From Elusimicrobiota bacterium (GTDB lineage: Bacteria > Elusimicrobiota > Elusimicrobia > JACQPE01): a stretch of 42,652 nt of DNA. The stretch is taken from contig JACQJO010000025.1 in NCBI GenBank assembly GCA_016205025.1, forward strand, positions 1 through 42,652. The letters run 5' to 3'. Within the stretch, counting starts at the first letter, position 1; each line of letters begins with the position of its first letter. This document shows positions 25,472 to 33,833 of this stretch, in pieces. The position numbers were made by a program, and so were the translations under genes. The notes under the pieces were generated by a model. The model did not search any database and was not told the origin of the DNA. It saw only the letters and a program-made list of their open reading frames with translations.

Positions 25472-26821
25472 ATGAGCCAAACCGGCGTTTTTCAAGATCA
25501 GGCATCACGGCCTCCAAAAATTTGGTTTAAGGCCGGTTCTTCCATTCGGATTCTATGGCTGTTGCTCGGCCTTACCCTTTTTCTATTCAGCATTATTTAT
25601 ATCCGGGTTAATATTGCGGGAATGTATGTGGCCGTTCCCATGGTGGCGGTTGGAATCGTGGCCGGTTTGGGACTTTTAATGGTTTTAAGCAGGGGCGGCA
25701 GGGTTTCAAGGCCTTTTTTTTCGAAATACGGATTTCTCATCGCGGCCTTTGTCGGGTTTGTCGCGGCGCATGCGTTAGCCCTTTTGTACGGGCTGGCCCA
25801 GGGAGCGTATGGGGATTCCTTCGGTAGCGGAGAGGACAATCCCTATAAGATATTAACCAAAATCATTATGGGAGCCTCGTCGTTCTGGGCCATTGTCCGT
25901 TTTTTTCCCCGAAATCAAAAATTTTTGGAGCGCTTTTGGCGTGCGACGCTGACAGCATCCGTTATTTTTTTCGCATGGCTGATTTATCAGTTCGCGTTTG
26001 TGTACAAAAATGATTTTTTGAACGCCAATTTCGAGCATCCCGATGAGCGCGGCGTCAGGAACATGCTGGCTTTCTATGCCACGGTTATTTTTCCTTACGC
26101 CTTCTTTTATTTTTATTGGGCTAAAAAAAGACTCACGGGCGGCGCGGCTGTGATTGTTTTAGCCGTTGCCATTATTTACGCTACCTCGCGCACGGCCTGG
26201 ATAGGAACGATCTTGGCACTGATCGCCGCCATCTGTTTTATCGCCAGATTAAACATTGCCAAAGGCTTAAAAATGGCTTTCTCCAGCGTTGTGGTCATTG
26301 GGCTTGCGGTTGCGGGCGGATGGTGGTTTTTGTCCGATTACATTCACATTGACACCAGAGAGGTCAGCAAACGTTTTCTATATTTCTTTGATCAAAGCGC
26401 CTATCCGGAGCTTCACACCTATCAGGTTCGCTGGGGACGAGTCAGGACAGCCCTTAACGCTTTTGCCGATTCCCCCATAACTGGAGCCGGATTAAGAAAT
26501 CCGAGTTACTTGGCTTATGGAGAAACTCATAATAGTTATGCCAGTATCCTGGCGGATACCGGTCTTTTGGGAGCCATTCCATTTTTGGGGATTTTGTTTT
26601 TTATCACGCGAGTTTGTTTGTGGCGTATACCGCGGCGTTTCGATCGGGTCAACTGGGTGTCTTTGGGCAGCCGCGCATCTTTAGTGGTGGTTCTTTGGGC
26701 CCCGGCTTTTATTTACACCTACACCAGCCCGCATTACTGGATTTATTTAGCCCTTTGTTTGGTGGCCGTGGAAACCGAACCGTTTGCGCCAAGCATGAAA
26801 ACAACCCAAACCGGATCGTGA
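25472..26821 (+). CDS. O-antigen ligase/polymerase-family membrane protein, copy 1
   Basis: 449 residues from ATG 25472, picked for GAAAGGAG ahead of it; the frame is open further upstream. About ten hydrophobic segments are visible, with a large periplasmic loop at about 280-350. AYGETHNSYASILADTGLLGAIPFLGIL is the H-N-x-Y/L..E/DTGLLG motif of the Wzy_C/O-antigen ligase domain, and the conserved SRTAWIG lies before the loop. Such proteins polymerise undecaprenyl-linked repeats (Wzy) or transfer glycan to lipid A core or proteins (WaaL, PglL). Sequence alone does not say which. The following GT4 starts inside its stop (GTGA). Confidence 0.85.
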   Translation: MSQTGVFQDQASRPPKIWFKAGSSIRILWLLLGLTLFLFSIIYIRVNIAGMYVAVPMVAVGIVAGLGLLMVLSRGGRVSRPFFSKYGFLIAAFVGFVAAHALALLYGLAQGAYGDSFGSGEDNPYKILTKIIMGASSFWAIVRFFPRNQKFLERFWRATLTASVIFFAWLIYQFAFVYKNDFLNANFEHPDERGVRNMLAFYATVIFPYAFFYFYWAKKRLTGGAAVIVLAVAIIYATSRTAWIGTILALIAAICFIARLNIAKGLKMAFSSVVVIGLAVAGGWWFLSDYIHIDTREVSKRFLYFFDQSAYPELHTYQVRWGRVRTALNAFADSPITGAGLRNPSYLAYGETHNSYASILADTGLLGAIPFLGILFFITRVCLWRIPRRFDRVNWVSLGSRASLVVVLWAPAFIYTYTSPHYWIYLALCLVAVETEPFAPSMKTTQTGS

Positions 26822-28029
26822 AGGTTTTAATCTGCCTTGGCACCGCCTTGGAAAAGATTAACGGCGATTTTTACGCCGCGGAAAGCTGGTTTAAAATACC
26901 CGAAGGGATTCTTCGTTCGGCCAAAGAGCTTACCTTATGGGTTCCGGTCATCGAGCGCCCTGCAGGCTTTGCGGTTCCACGCGAAAAATGGCGCGTTAAA
27001 ACCGAAGGTATGCGTATTGTTGCCCTGGACTATTTCAACAGCTATGTTTCTTATGCCAGGCTTTGGCCTAGCCGAAATTGGGCCTGGAAACGCGTGATCA
27101 GACATTTAGCGCAACAGCACGATATTGTCGTGGTCCATGTTCCCACGCCCCTTATTTCCATTATTGTCGCCGCCGTCTACCGGGTGAAGAAATCCCTGGT
27201 GGCCATCGTGGTGGGCGACATGGTTTCACAAAGTGAGCGCATCATCGCCAGCCGGGGCGTGGCAAGATTATTTTATGTTTTAGCGGGAAAGTTTTTAGCG
27301 TGGCAGGAAGCTCGGTGTTTGCGCCGGGCTGACAAGATTTGGGTATACAATCGCGCCTTGGCCGACCGGCACCGCCACAATGCTTCCGTGGAGCTTTTGG
27401 AGGACCCTATTTTAAGCGGCAATGATTTTGTTGAGCGCTTGGACACCTGCCAGGGTCCGGTTGTGCGCCTGTTACGCGTTTGCTGGCTGTTGCCCAGCAA
27501 GGGGCTCGAATATTTAATTCAAGCGGTCGCTATTCTCAAAAAGCAGGACCGGCCCGTTTATTTGGAAATTTTGGGCAAGGAAAAACAGCGCGGTTATCAA
27601 GACCGGCTGGCGCAGCTGGTCAATAATTTGGACATTGGCGAGCAGGTCGTTTTTTCTGGATGGGCGCCGTTTGATCAGCTTGGCCAAGCCTATTTGCGCA
27701 GCGACATTCAGGTCATTTCTTCTTTAGCCGAAGGCACGCCGCGCTGTATCGTGGAAGGTATGGCGCGCGGATTGCCGTTGGTGGCAAGCTCGGTCGGCGG
27801 ATGCCAGGATACGTTGACGCATGAACAAAATGCGCTTCTAGTGCCCCCGGCCGATCCCGAGGCGATTGCCGCGGCCGTAGGGCGCTTGATTGATGACGGC
27901 CATCTGCGGCGTCGGTTAATCAGCTCCGGCTACCTGCGCGCCGGTCAAGCAACTTTTGAGACAGCCGGGGCCAAACTTTTGGCCAGCCTGCGGGATTTAG
28001 CGCCCGCGGCGCGGGAGATCGCGGCATGA
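26818..28029 (+). CDS. Glycosyltransferase family 4 (GT4)
   Basis: 403 residues from GTG 26818, overlapping the ligase stop as GTGA; the frame stays open about 200 bp upstream but that part is a shadow of the ligase gene. The N-terminus starts with KVLICLGTALEKINGDFYA. C-terminal domain: RVCWLLPSKGLEYLIQAV, YLEILGKEK, QVVFSGWAPFDQLGQAY, and the EX7E motif in EGTPRCIVE (Glu305, Glu313) with GLPLVASSVGG. Retaining GT-B transferase. The stop is coupled by ATGA to the GDPD-like gene. Confidence 0.9.
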   Translation: MKVLICLGTALEKINGDFYAAESWFKIPEGILRSAKELTLWVPVIERPAGFAVPREKWRVKTEGMRIVALDYFNSYVSYARLWPSRNWAWKRVIRHLAQQHDIVVVHVPTPLISIIVAAVYRVKKSLVAIVVGDMVSQSERIIASRGVARLFYVLAGKFLAWQEARCLRRADKIWVYNRALADRHRHNASVELLEDPILSGNDFVERLDTCQGPVVRLLRVCWLLPSKGLEYLIQAVAILKKQDRPVYLEILGKEKQRGYQDRLAQLVNNLDIGEQVVFSGWAPFDQLGQAYLRSDIQVISSLAEGTPRCIVEGMARGLPLVASSVGGCQDTLTHEQNALLVPPADPEAIAAAVGRLIDDGHLRRRLISSGYLRAGQATFETAGAKLLASLRDLAPAAREIAA

Positions 28030-28745
28030 TCCTGCAAAAAACTGGCTTTACGATCATAGCGCACCGGGGCAACCTGTCCGGCCCTTCTCCCAGCCATGAA
28101 AATAGCTTAAGCGCCCTGGACCGCGCTTTAGCTCAAGGATTTTCCATTGAAACCGACATCAGAAAGAGCGGGTCAGGCAAGTTTTACATCAGCCATGATA
28201 GGGCGGCTTGGACCGGCGCCAGCGACGCCGCGGCTTATTGCCGTTCCTGGCGCCGTTACCCCGACCGGCCGGTGTTTCTTAATATCAAGGAGTTAGGCTA
28301 CGAAGTCGAGCTGCTGCGTTTTCTTGAGGACCAGGGGGTCATCGGCCAGGTTCGGTTATTTGACATGGAACTGCTTGAAAAACGTAAAGGCAAAACCCTT
28401 AAGCTTTTTCGAAAACTTCACGCGTCGGTCGGTCTTTTAACAAGAGTCAGCGATCGCGGCGAGGAAATCAATGAGGGCCTGGGCCGCGCCGAAGCCGGCG
28501 GCGTCTGGCTCGATGAATTTGATCGGCCTTGGGCCGGCCGGCGGGAGATCCGGCAGATTCAGCGTTCCGGGAAAAAAATTTATGCCGTTTCTCCGGAACT
28601 GCATGGATTTGGCCTTGAGGCCGCGCGCCGGCGCTGGCGTGATTTTTTGGAATGGGGAGCTGACGGAATCTGCACCGATTATCCTTTGGAATTAGCCCAA
28701 ATCGCGCACGGCCGTATCGCTTCGGTCCCGACGGCGGCTCGATGA
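28026..28745 (+). CDS. Glycerophosphodiester phosphodiesterase-like protein
   Basis: 239 residues. The GDPD active-site set is visible: His13-Arg14 in AHRGNLSG, Glu25-Asn26, Glu42-x-Asp44 in SIETDIR, and His57 in YISHDRA; near the end GADGICTDYPLELA is the usual closing strand. No signal peptide, so it should act in the cytosol. The family hydrolyses glycerophosphodiesters or related sugar-phosphate diesters. Its position between a GT4 gene and cupin/HAD/nucleotidyltransferase genes, with ATGA overlaps on both sides, suggests a substrate made by this cluster, perhaps a cyclic or nucleotidyl sugar phosphate. Confidence 0.83.
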   Translation: MILQKTGFTIIAHRGNLSGPSPSHENSLSALDRALAQGFSIETDIRKSGSGKFYISHDRAAWTGASDAAAYCRSWRRYPDRPVFLNIKELGYEVELLRFLEDQGVIGQVRLFDMELLEKRKGKTLKLFRKLHASVGLLTRVSDRGEEINEGLGRAEAGGVWLDEFDRPWAGRREIRQIQRSGKKIYAVSPELHGFGLEAARRRWRDFLEWGADGICTDYPLELAQIAHGRIASVPTAAR

Positions 28746-29062
28746 AAATTTTTAAGCTTAACCAAATGATCAAAGGATGGTTCGTGGGGGATTTTGAGCC
28801 AAACTGCTTGCGCTTGGATACCTGTGAGGTTGCCTGTAAATATTATAATGCCGGAGACGAAGAATCCCGGCACGTTCACAAAGTCGCGGTAGAAATTACC
28901 CTCGTGGCGAAAGGAAAAATTATAATGAACGGGCAATCCTATCGGGAAGGCGATATTATTTTACTGGAACCGGGGGAGCCGGCCGATTTCAAAGTGGTTG
29001 AAGACGCTATTACCATGGTTGTGAAATCTCCCAGCGTTCCCAATGATAAATACTTAGTTTAA
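28742..29062 (+). CDS. Small cupin-domain protein
   Basis: 106 residues. Cupin motif 1 is exact: Gly38-x5-His44-x-His46-x4-Glu51-x6-Gly58. Motif 2 is partial (GDIILLEPGEPADF, 70-83) and lacks the usual histidine, so metal binding may rest on the three motif 1 residues. Small cupins in sugar clusters act as isomerases or as sensor/accessory proteins. Here it precedes a HAD phosphatase and two nucleotidyltransferases, so a small sugar-phosphate isomerase or binding protein is conceivable. Coupled to the GDPD-like gene by ATGA. Confidence 0.8.
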   Translation: MKIFKLNQMIKGWFVGDFEPNCLRLDTCEVACKYYNAGDEESRHVHKVAVEITLVAKGKIIMNGQSYREGDIILLEPGEPADFKVVEDAITMVVKSPSVPNDKYLV

Positions 29063-29068
29063 ACGATT

Positions 29069-29716
29069 ATGGCCATCATCAAAGCGGTCCTTTTTGACCT
29101 TGACGGCGTTTTGGTCGACGCCACGGAATGGCATTACGAAGCCTTTAACCGGGCGCTGGGTCTTTTTGGATTCACGATCACCCGTTACGAGCATCTGGCT
29201 ATTTACAACGGATTGCCGACCCGCAAGAAGCTGGCCATGTTGACCGTGGAGAAAGGCTTGCCGGAAGGCCTTCATTCGCTGATCAGCCGTTTAAAGCAAA
29301 TCTACACGATAGAAGAGATCGGGGCGAAATGCCATCCTATTTTCGATAAGGAATACATGATCGCCCGTTTAAGACAGGAGGGCTGCCGTTTGGCCGTGTG
29401 CTCGAATTCCGTCAGGGAAACGGTGGAGGCGATGGTCCGCCGGTCAGGGATTTACGATCATTTTGAGTTTTTATTAAGCAACGAGGATGTCACCCGCGCC
29501 AAGCCCGACCCCGAAATGTACGTTAAGGCCATCGCGCGGTTGGGCTGTGACCCTGATCAGGCGGTTATTGTGGAAGACGCGCCTCACGGAATTGAGGCGG
29601 CTAAAAAATCCGGCGCTCATGTCTGCGAGGTCAGTGGCTGGCTTGATGTGGATTACACTCGCATTAGAAATTTTATCGACAAAGTTGAACGCAGGCAGGT
29701 CGCGGTTAACCAATGA
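29069..29716 (+). CDS. HAD-superfamily phosphatase/phosphomutase, beta-phosphoglucomutase-like
   Basis: 215 residues. Motif I FDLDGVLVDATEWH (Asp10, Asp12), motif II VCSNS (Ser at about 112), Lys in AKPDPEMY and motif IV IVEDAPHG with Glu-Asp intact. A classical helical cap follows motif I. Differs from the homologue at 739 in having the normal ED in motif IV. Probably removes phosphate from, or isomerises, a sugar phosphate before nucleotidyl activation by the two enzymes that follow. ATGA overlap with the next gene. Confidence 0.87.
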   Translation: MAIIKAVLFDLDGVLVDATEWHYEAFNRALGLFGFTITRYEHLAIYNGLPTRKKLAMLTVEKGLPEGLHSLISRLKQIYTIEEIGAKCHPIFDKEYMIARLRQEGCRLAVCSNSVRETVEAMVRRSGIYDHFEFLLSNEDVTRAKPDPEMYVKAIARLGCDPDQAVIVEDAPHGIEAAKKSGAHVCEVSGWLDVDYTRIRNFIDKVERRQVAVNQ

Positions 29717-30447
29717 TCAATATTGTTGTTCCCATGGCCGGGCAGGCCAAACAGTTCTCGGAGCGAGGGTACACCTTCCCTAAGCCGTTAATTGAGATCG
29801 GGGGCAGCCCGATGATCGAGATTGTGGTGCGCAACTTAACTCCCAAAACCTCGCACCGTTTCATTTTTATTTGCCGCCAAGAGCATGTTAGCGGGTTTGC
29901 TTTGGGTGATGTTCTGCGCCTGATCGCTCCGGATTGCAAAATCGTGCCCTCCCGAAGCCCGACGGCCGGGGCTTTATGCAGCGTTTTGCTGGCCGGCGAA
30001 CATATTAACCCTGATGAGGAATTGCTGATCGTTAATGCCGATCAATACGTGGACGCCTCGATTGATGATTTTTTGACTTTTGCGCGAAAGGACGAGTGGG
30101 ACGGCTGCTTGCTCACATTTTCTTCGACCCATCCCAAATGGTCCTATGCGCGCGTTGAGAGAGATAGGGTCATCGCTGTGGCTGAAAAAAGACCGATTAG
30201 CAAACATGCTACCGCCGGAATTTATTATTTTCGTAGAGGGCAGGACTTTCTGCAGGCCGCGGAAAAGACGCTCCTTAAAAGCGCTTCCCTTGAGGGACAA
30301 TTTTACGTTTGCCCCGTTTACAATGAAATGATTTTAATGGGCAGACGAATAACAATCTACCCCATGAACACGGGGCAGATGCACAGCCTCGGAACCCCCG
30401 AAGATATCGAAAGGTTTATCGCCACTCCCCGGTTTTTAAACATTTAA
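29713..30447 (+). CDS. Sugar nucleotidyltransferase (NTP_transferase), tandem copy 1
   Basis: 244 residues. N-terminal INIVVPMAGQAKQFSERG is the nucleotide-binding loop in the variant used by a subgroup of sugar-phosphate nucleotidyltransferases; FPKPLIEIGG supplies the conserved lysine (Lys24). IVNADQYVDASIDDF carries the metal-binding aspartate. Later segments GHP/THPKWSYARVE and GIYYFRRGQDF are shared with the next gene. Joins a nucleoside triphosphate to a sugar-1-phosphate or similar phosphate in the cytosol. Base and sugar cannot be read from the sequence. Confidence 0.83.
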   Translation: MINIVVPMAGQAKQFSERGYTFPKPLIEIGGSPMIEIVVRNLTPKTSHRFIFICRQEHVSGFALGDVLRLIAPDCKIVPSRSPTAGALCSVLLAGEHINPDEELLIVNADQYVDASIDDFLTFARKDEWDGCLLTFSSTHPKWSYARVERDRVIAVAEKRPISKHATAGIYYFRRGQDFLQAAEKTLLKSASLEGQFYVCPVYNEMILMGRRITIYPMNTGQMHSLGTPEDIERFIATPRFLNI

Positions 30448-30465
30448 CAAGACATCCCCGGTATC

Positions 30466-31248
30466 GTGTTAAATATCGTTATTCCCATAGCCGGCCGTGG
30501 CCAACGCTTCACGGAGGCGGGCTACCAAATGCCTAAACCATTAATTCCGATTCGCGGCATCGCCATGATTGAACTAGTGATCGCAAACCTTCGGCCGGGC
30601 GGCCCGCACCGGTTTATTTTTCTGGCCTTAAGAGAGCATCTGGAGCAATTCGACTTGGCCGGTGTTTTGGGGCGCGCGGCGCCCGGCTGCGAAATTATTG
30701 CGGTTGATCGCGTCACCCAAGGAGCGGCCTGCACCGTTTTGCTCGCCCGCAAAGTGATCGATAGCAATGAACCTCTAATGATCGCCAACTGCGATCAATG
30801 GGTGGACATCAATATTGACACTTATTTAAAATCGCTCGAAGACGCGGCGCTTGACGGCCTGATTATGACCATGAAGGCGGGTCATCCCAAATGGTCCTAT
30901 GTGGGCATGGATGAAACCGGACGGGTGACCAGGGTGGCTGAAAAACAAGTCATTTCCAATGAAGCAACCGTCGGCATTTATAATTTTAGCCGGGGTCGCG
31001 ATTTTGTCGGCGGCGCGCAATCCATGATTGAGAAAAATTTGAGGGTCAATAACGAATTTTACGTGGCTCCGGTTTACAACGAATTGATTGCCAGGGGCGC
31101 CAAGATCGGTATTTTTAACGTTGATGGCGCGGGCTCCGGCATGCATGGTTTGGGCGTGCCCTCGGATTTGGAGCTGTTTGTAACTCACGCGGCCTCGATC
31201 AAAGCCGCCGATGCCGCTAGTCAAAAGAACATTTTGGGAGTTAAATAA
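30466..31248 (+). CDS. Sugar nucleotidyltransferase (NTP_transferase), tandem copy 2
   Basis: 260 residues from GTG 30466, 18 bp after copy 1 and clearly its paralogue: LNIVIPIAGRGQRFTEAGY, MPKPLIPIRG, IANCDQWVDINIDTYL, GHPKWSYVGMDE, VGIYNFSRGRDF and FYVAPVYNELI all have direct counterparts. Here the GxGxRF loop is complete (GRGQRF), while copy 1 has GQAKQF, so this copy looks the more canonical enzyme. The two may act on different sugars or form a heteromer. The end shares one base with the next start (TAATG). Confidence 0.83.
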   Translation: MLNIVIPIAGRGQRFTEAGYQMPKPLIPIRGIAMIELVIANLRPGGPHRFIFLALREHLEQFDLAGVLGRAAPGCEIIAVDRVTQGAACTVLLARKVIDSNEPLMIANCDQWVDINIDTYLKSLEDAALDGLIMTMKAGHPKWSYVGMDETGRVTRVAEKQVISNEATVGIYNFSRGRDFVGGAQSMIEKNLRVNNEFYVAPVYNELIARGAKIGIFNVDGAGSGMHGLGVPSDLELFVTHAASIKAADAASQKNILGVK

Positions 31249-32552
31249 TGAAAGATTTCGCTATCGCTATTTCGGTTTACGACAAGTTTGACAACGTCAA
31301 AATTTTGGTCGACATGATCCGTAAAAATTGGCAAGGCGATTTTGACATCATTGTTTGCTCCTCGCACCGCGATCCCTATCCCCATCTGTCCGGTTGCGAC
31401 ATTGATCATTTGCTGGTAACGGAAAATATTCCTTATCAGCCGTCCTACTCGCCCGAACAGCAGGCGCTTCATTTAACTCTAAGGGTGGTCGATAGTATTC
31501 GCAAATCCTGTTCTAAAGCCGCGCAGTCCTCGGCCCCCTACGGGGTGCACATCCATTCCGACTGCATTCCCTTGTCCTGGCCTCATTTGCGGTCTTTAGG
31601 CGAGACCATGAAGCGGCACGGAAAATATTTTGCGGCGCGCGGCCAGTACGGCCAGTTCAATCAGGATGTTCCCATGGGGGCCTTAGACGACATGTTTTTT
31701 GTCTTTGATAACCGTTTTGCCCAGGCCAAAGGCCTTTGGGAATTTGATCTGCTGGATTTCTTGCCTCACAGGGTTTCTATGCATGGATTTTTAGCTTTTC
31801 TGTCCTTGGCAAGAGTGGGATTGCGCAACACCTATCTTTATTCTCAATATGAAGACGATCTGCTTTGGGACGGCCGGCAGGCCACCTCTTATTGCTCTAG
31901 GGTGGGCATCCCCATGTCGCTAAATTCAAAGTTTCATTTTCTTCACCTGCACGAGTCTTCTTTTGAGGGCGACCTGGGTTTAAATCTTAAAGCTTATTAC
32001 CTGCAAGAATACGGTCTGACCAAGGGAGCCGCGGTGGAAAGCTTTATTGATCGCTACGGCATGGATAAAGAGGTTTTATTTGAAAAGCTCAAAAATTCAG
32101 AAGAGGAGCTTCTGAATTTTTTTAAAAATAAAGGCTTGAATCGCTTGGCCAGCGTTACCTATAGCCGCGAGCCCATTTATCTGCGAAAAATCAGAGATCG
32201 TTATCTGAAATCTTCGTTGTTGGGAAAAGCACGCTGGCTGGCCCATCGCCATGGAGCTCAAGTTAAAAACGCGGTGATCGAGTTTTGCAAATACAAATTT
32301 TGGGAGAGCTTCTTGGCCCCTATGCATTATAGGGATGCCATGTATCCATCCAGCTTGACGCCTGTTTATCGAAAGGCTTTGGCTGTTAAGCCTGGTGATG
32401 TTGCCGAGCTCGATGACCTGTCTTTTGGAGTCTCTCCCGCGCTGTGGCCGCCCAAGGACGCCCATTTGCGGCTCGAACCTCCCAAGCCTCCCGGTTGCTC
32501 AATTTCGGACATCGCCCCCCTAAAAAAACAGTTTGCTTCTTTAGAGCGGTAA
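31248..32552 (+). CDS. Putative GT-A-like glycosyltransferase, family not assigned
   Basis: 434 residues. The N-terminus, FAIAISVYDKFDNVKILVDMIRKNW followed by FDIIVCSS, looks like the nucleotide-binding strand of a GT-A domain, and YGVHIHSDCIPLSW (about 98-112) could hold the metal-site acidic residue in place of a classical DxD. QYEDDLLWDG near residue 205 is another acidic patch. The C-terminal 150 residues are basic and helical. No membrane segment. Last gene of the long coupled run. Function is an inference from fold-like hints and context; an unrelated cluster-specific protein is possible. Confidence 0.5.
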   Translation: MKDFAIAISVYDKFDNVKILVDMIRKNWQGDFDIIVCSSHRDPYPHLSGCDIDHLLVTENIPYQPSYSPEQQALHLTLRVVDSIRKSCSKAAQSSAPYGVHIHSDCIPLSWPHLRSLGETMKRHGKYFAARGQYGQFNQDVPMGALDDMFFVFDNRFAQAKGLWEFDLLDFLPHRVSMHGFLAFLSLARVGLRNTYLYSQYEDDLLWDGRQATSYCSRVGIPMSLNSKFHFLHLHESSFEGDLGLNLKAYYLQEYGLTKGAAVESFIDRYGMDKEVLFEKLKNSEEELLNFFKNKGLNRLASVTYSREPIYLRKIRDRYLKSSLLGKARWLAHRHGAQVKNAVIEFCKYKFWESFLAPMHYRDAMYPSSLTPVYRKALAVKPGDVAELDDLSFGVSPALWPPKDAHLRLEPPKPPGCSISDIAPLKKQFASLER

Positions 32553-32574
32553 CCGCGATCAGTTTTTGGCGCTT

Positions 32575-33687
32575 TTAGCTGGCGCTGCCGCTTAAGCTTA
32601 ATTCGGCCGCGTTTTGGTTTTGGGGAGTTTGTTTGGTTTGTTGACCCGCGTTGTGGGTGATCGTCAGGTTCAGAGTCCCGGGCGAGCTTTCGCTGTTTTT
32701 TGTTCCCGTCAGGGATAGCCTGGGGTATCCTCCCAGCTTCATCTGGGCATACCCATTTTCCGCGAACCATTCAACGATTTCCTCAAACTGGTGCTCGGAG
32801 GTGTAGCGCGTTTTAAACCGGTCAATCGCTGTTCTGAAATAGCGATCCTTGTTCCATGGATCACGAGGAAAGCCGTGGCAGCCCACAATGCCAAAGTTAA
32901 AGAACCTTTCAACGTAGTAGATGGGCATAAAAAACCAGTGCGTCAGGCGGGTGGGCAGTCTCGAACACAGATAGCGCAGAGGTTTAACCAAAAACAAACT
33001 GCGCACATAAGCGATTAGGGAGAGCCAGTGCCGGTCAGACTTATAAAGAGGATGAAATTCATAAACATAAATTCCGATCGCGCCGTTTTTATTGACAAGG
33101 GCGGATAGGGCTCCAAACGTTCTCCTGGCATTGGGAGTATGCGTGATCACCCCCCAACTAATGACAATATCAAAGGCGTTGGGACTAAAAGGCGGCCGGG
33201 TGATATCTCCCTGCACATAGGCCATATTAGAACCGGGGTTATGCTTGGCGATCGCTTTCTTGGCGTGCGTAAGGCCGGAGCTTAGATCAAAAGCCACCAG
33301 TAGTTGGGGGTTGTAGTGGCTCATAACATAGGAGAACCGGCCATTGCCGCAGCCGGCATCCAGCACCGCTCTGCCTTCGATATCCTGTGGGCTTATCTTG
33401 AGGCTTTCGTGGAAAGCGCCGATATTGGCTTGATCAATAATGGATTGTTCGCCGTGATAGAGGTCCCACCATGCCGAATAGGTCCGCTTTTGGTTTTTTA
33501 CACCGCCGTCTTGATCTGCGCCGGGACAAAAATAGGGGATGTCATCTTTAATGGCGTATTCCTTGCGGCAGGGGCGGCAGGCCAGGGATCCAATGGAAAT
33601 TTGGTCCATGGTTCCCCGGTCAACGCTAAGTTCTAAATGACCATGGCACCCCGGACACGCTAGGATTTCGAGCAGTTGGTTGTTCAT
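32575..33687 (-). CDS. SAM-dependent methyltransferase with Trm112-like zinc ribbon
   Basis: 370 residues on the minus strand. N-terminal Cys11-x2-Cys14 and Cys37-x2-Cys40 (LACPGCHGHLEL, ACRPCRKEYAIKDDIPYF) form a Trm112-like ribbon. Motif I is VLDAGCGNGRFSY (Asp110, Gly112, Gly114, Gly116), with LVAFDLSSGL and DIVISWGVITHTPN as later motifs. The C-terminal 35 residues are low-complexity (rich in Gln, Asn, Thr, Ser) and unlike the rest. It faces the 31248 gene with a 22-bp gap and is divergent from RfbH, so it has its own promoter. A second ribbon methyltransferase is at 22450. Confidence 0.82.
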   Translation of the reverse strand: MNNQLLEILACPGCHGHLELSVDRGTMDQISIGSLACRPCRKEYAIKDDIPYFCPGADQDGGVKNQKRTYSAWWDLYHGEQSIIDQANIGAFHESLKISPQDIEGRAVLDAGCGNGRFSYVMSHYNPQLLVAFDLSSGLTHAKKAIAKHNPGSNMAYVQGDITRPPFSPNAFDIVISWGVITHTPNARRTFGALSALVNKNGAIGIYVYEFHPLYKSDRHWLSLIAYVRSLFLVKPLRYLCSRLPTRLTHWFFMPIYYVERFFNFGIVGCHGFPRDPWNKDRYFRTAIDRFKTRYTSEHQFEEIVEWFAENGYAQMKLGGYPRLSLTGTKNSESSPGTLNLTITHNAGQQTKQTPQNQNAAELSLSGSAS

Positions 33688-33709
33688 TCAAACTATTCCT
33701 TTGCCGATG

Positions 33710-33739
33710 TCGATACTCAAAATCAATCTAAGTTATAAT
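33710..33739 (+). promoter_or_regulatory. Candidate sigma70-type promoter for rfbH
   Basis: TCGATA (33710-33715), 18-bp spacer, perfect TATAAT (33734-33739) in the divergent region between the minus-strand methyltransferase and rfbH. Transcription from about 33746 would give an 85-100 base leader before ATG 33834. Motif match only. Confidence 0.4.
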
Positions 33740-33833
33740 TTATCACATTATGCACAATAGCCCCATTTTTAGCATCCCATCTCCTTGCGGGAAGGCGCAA
33801 GCAACGGGAGGATCGCTTCGTAGGCAGCTGACC

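Noticed and set aside
26614-26817. Upstream extension of the GT4 gene at 26818
   Set aside because: The extra 68 codons overlap the C-terminal membrane segments of the ligase gene; homology starts at GTG 26818.
32546-32565. GCGG-TAA-CCGC hairpin followed by GATCAGTTTTT as a terminator between convergent genes
   Set aside because: The stem is only four base pairs and the T-run is separated from it, so a terminator is not supported.
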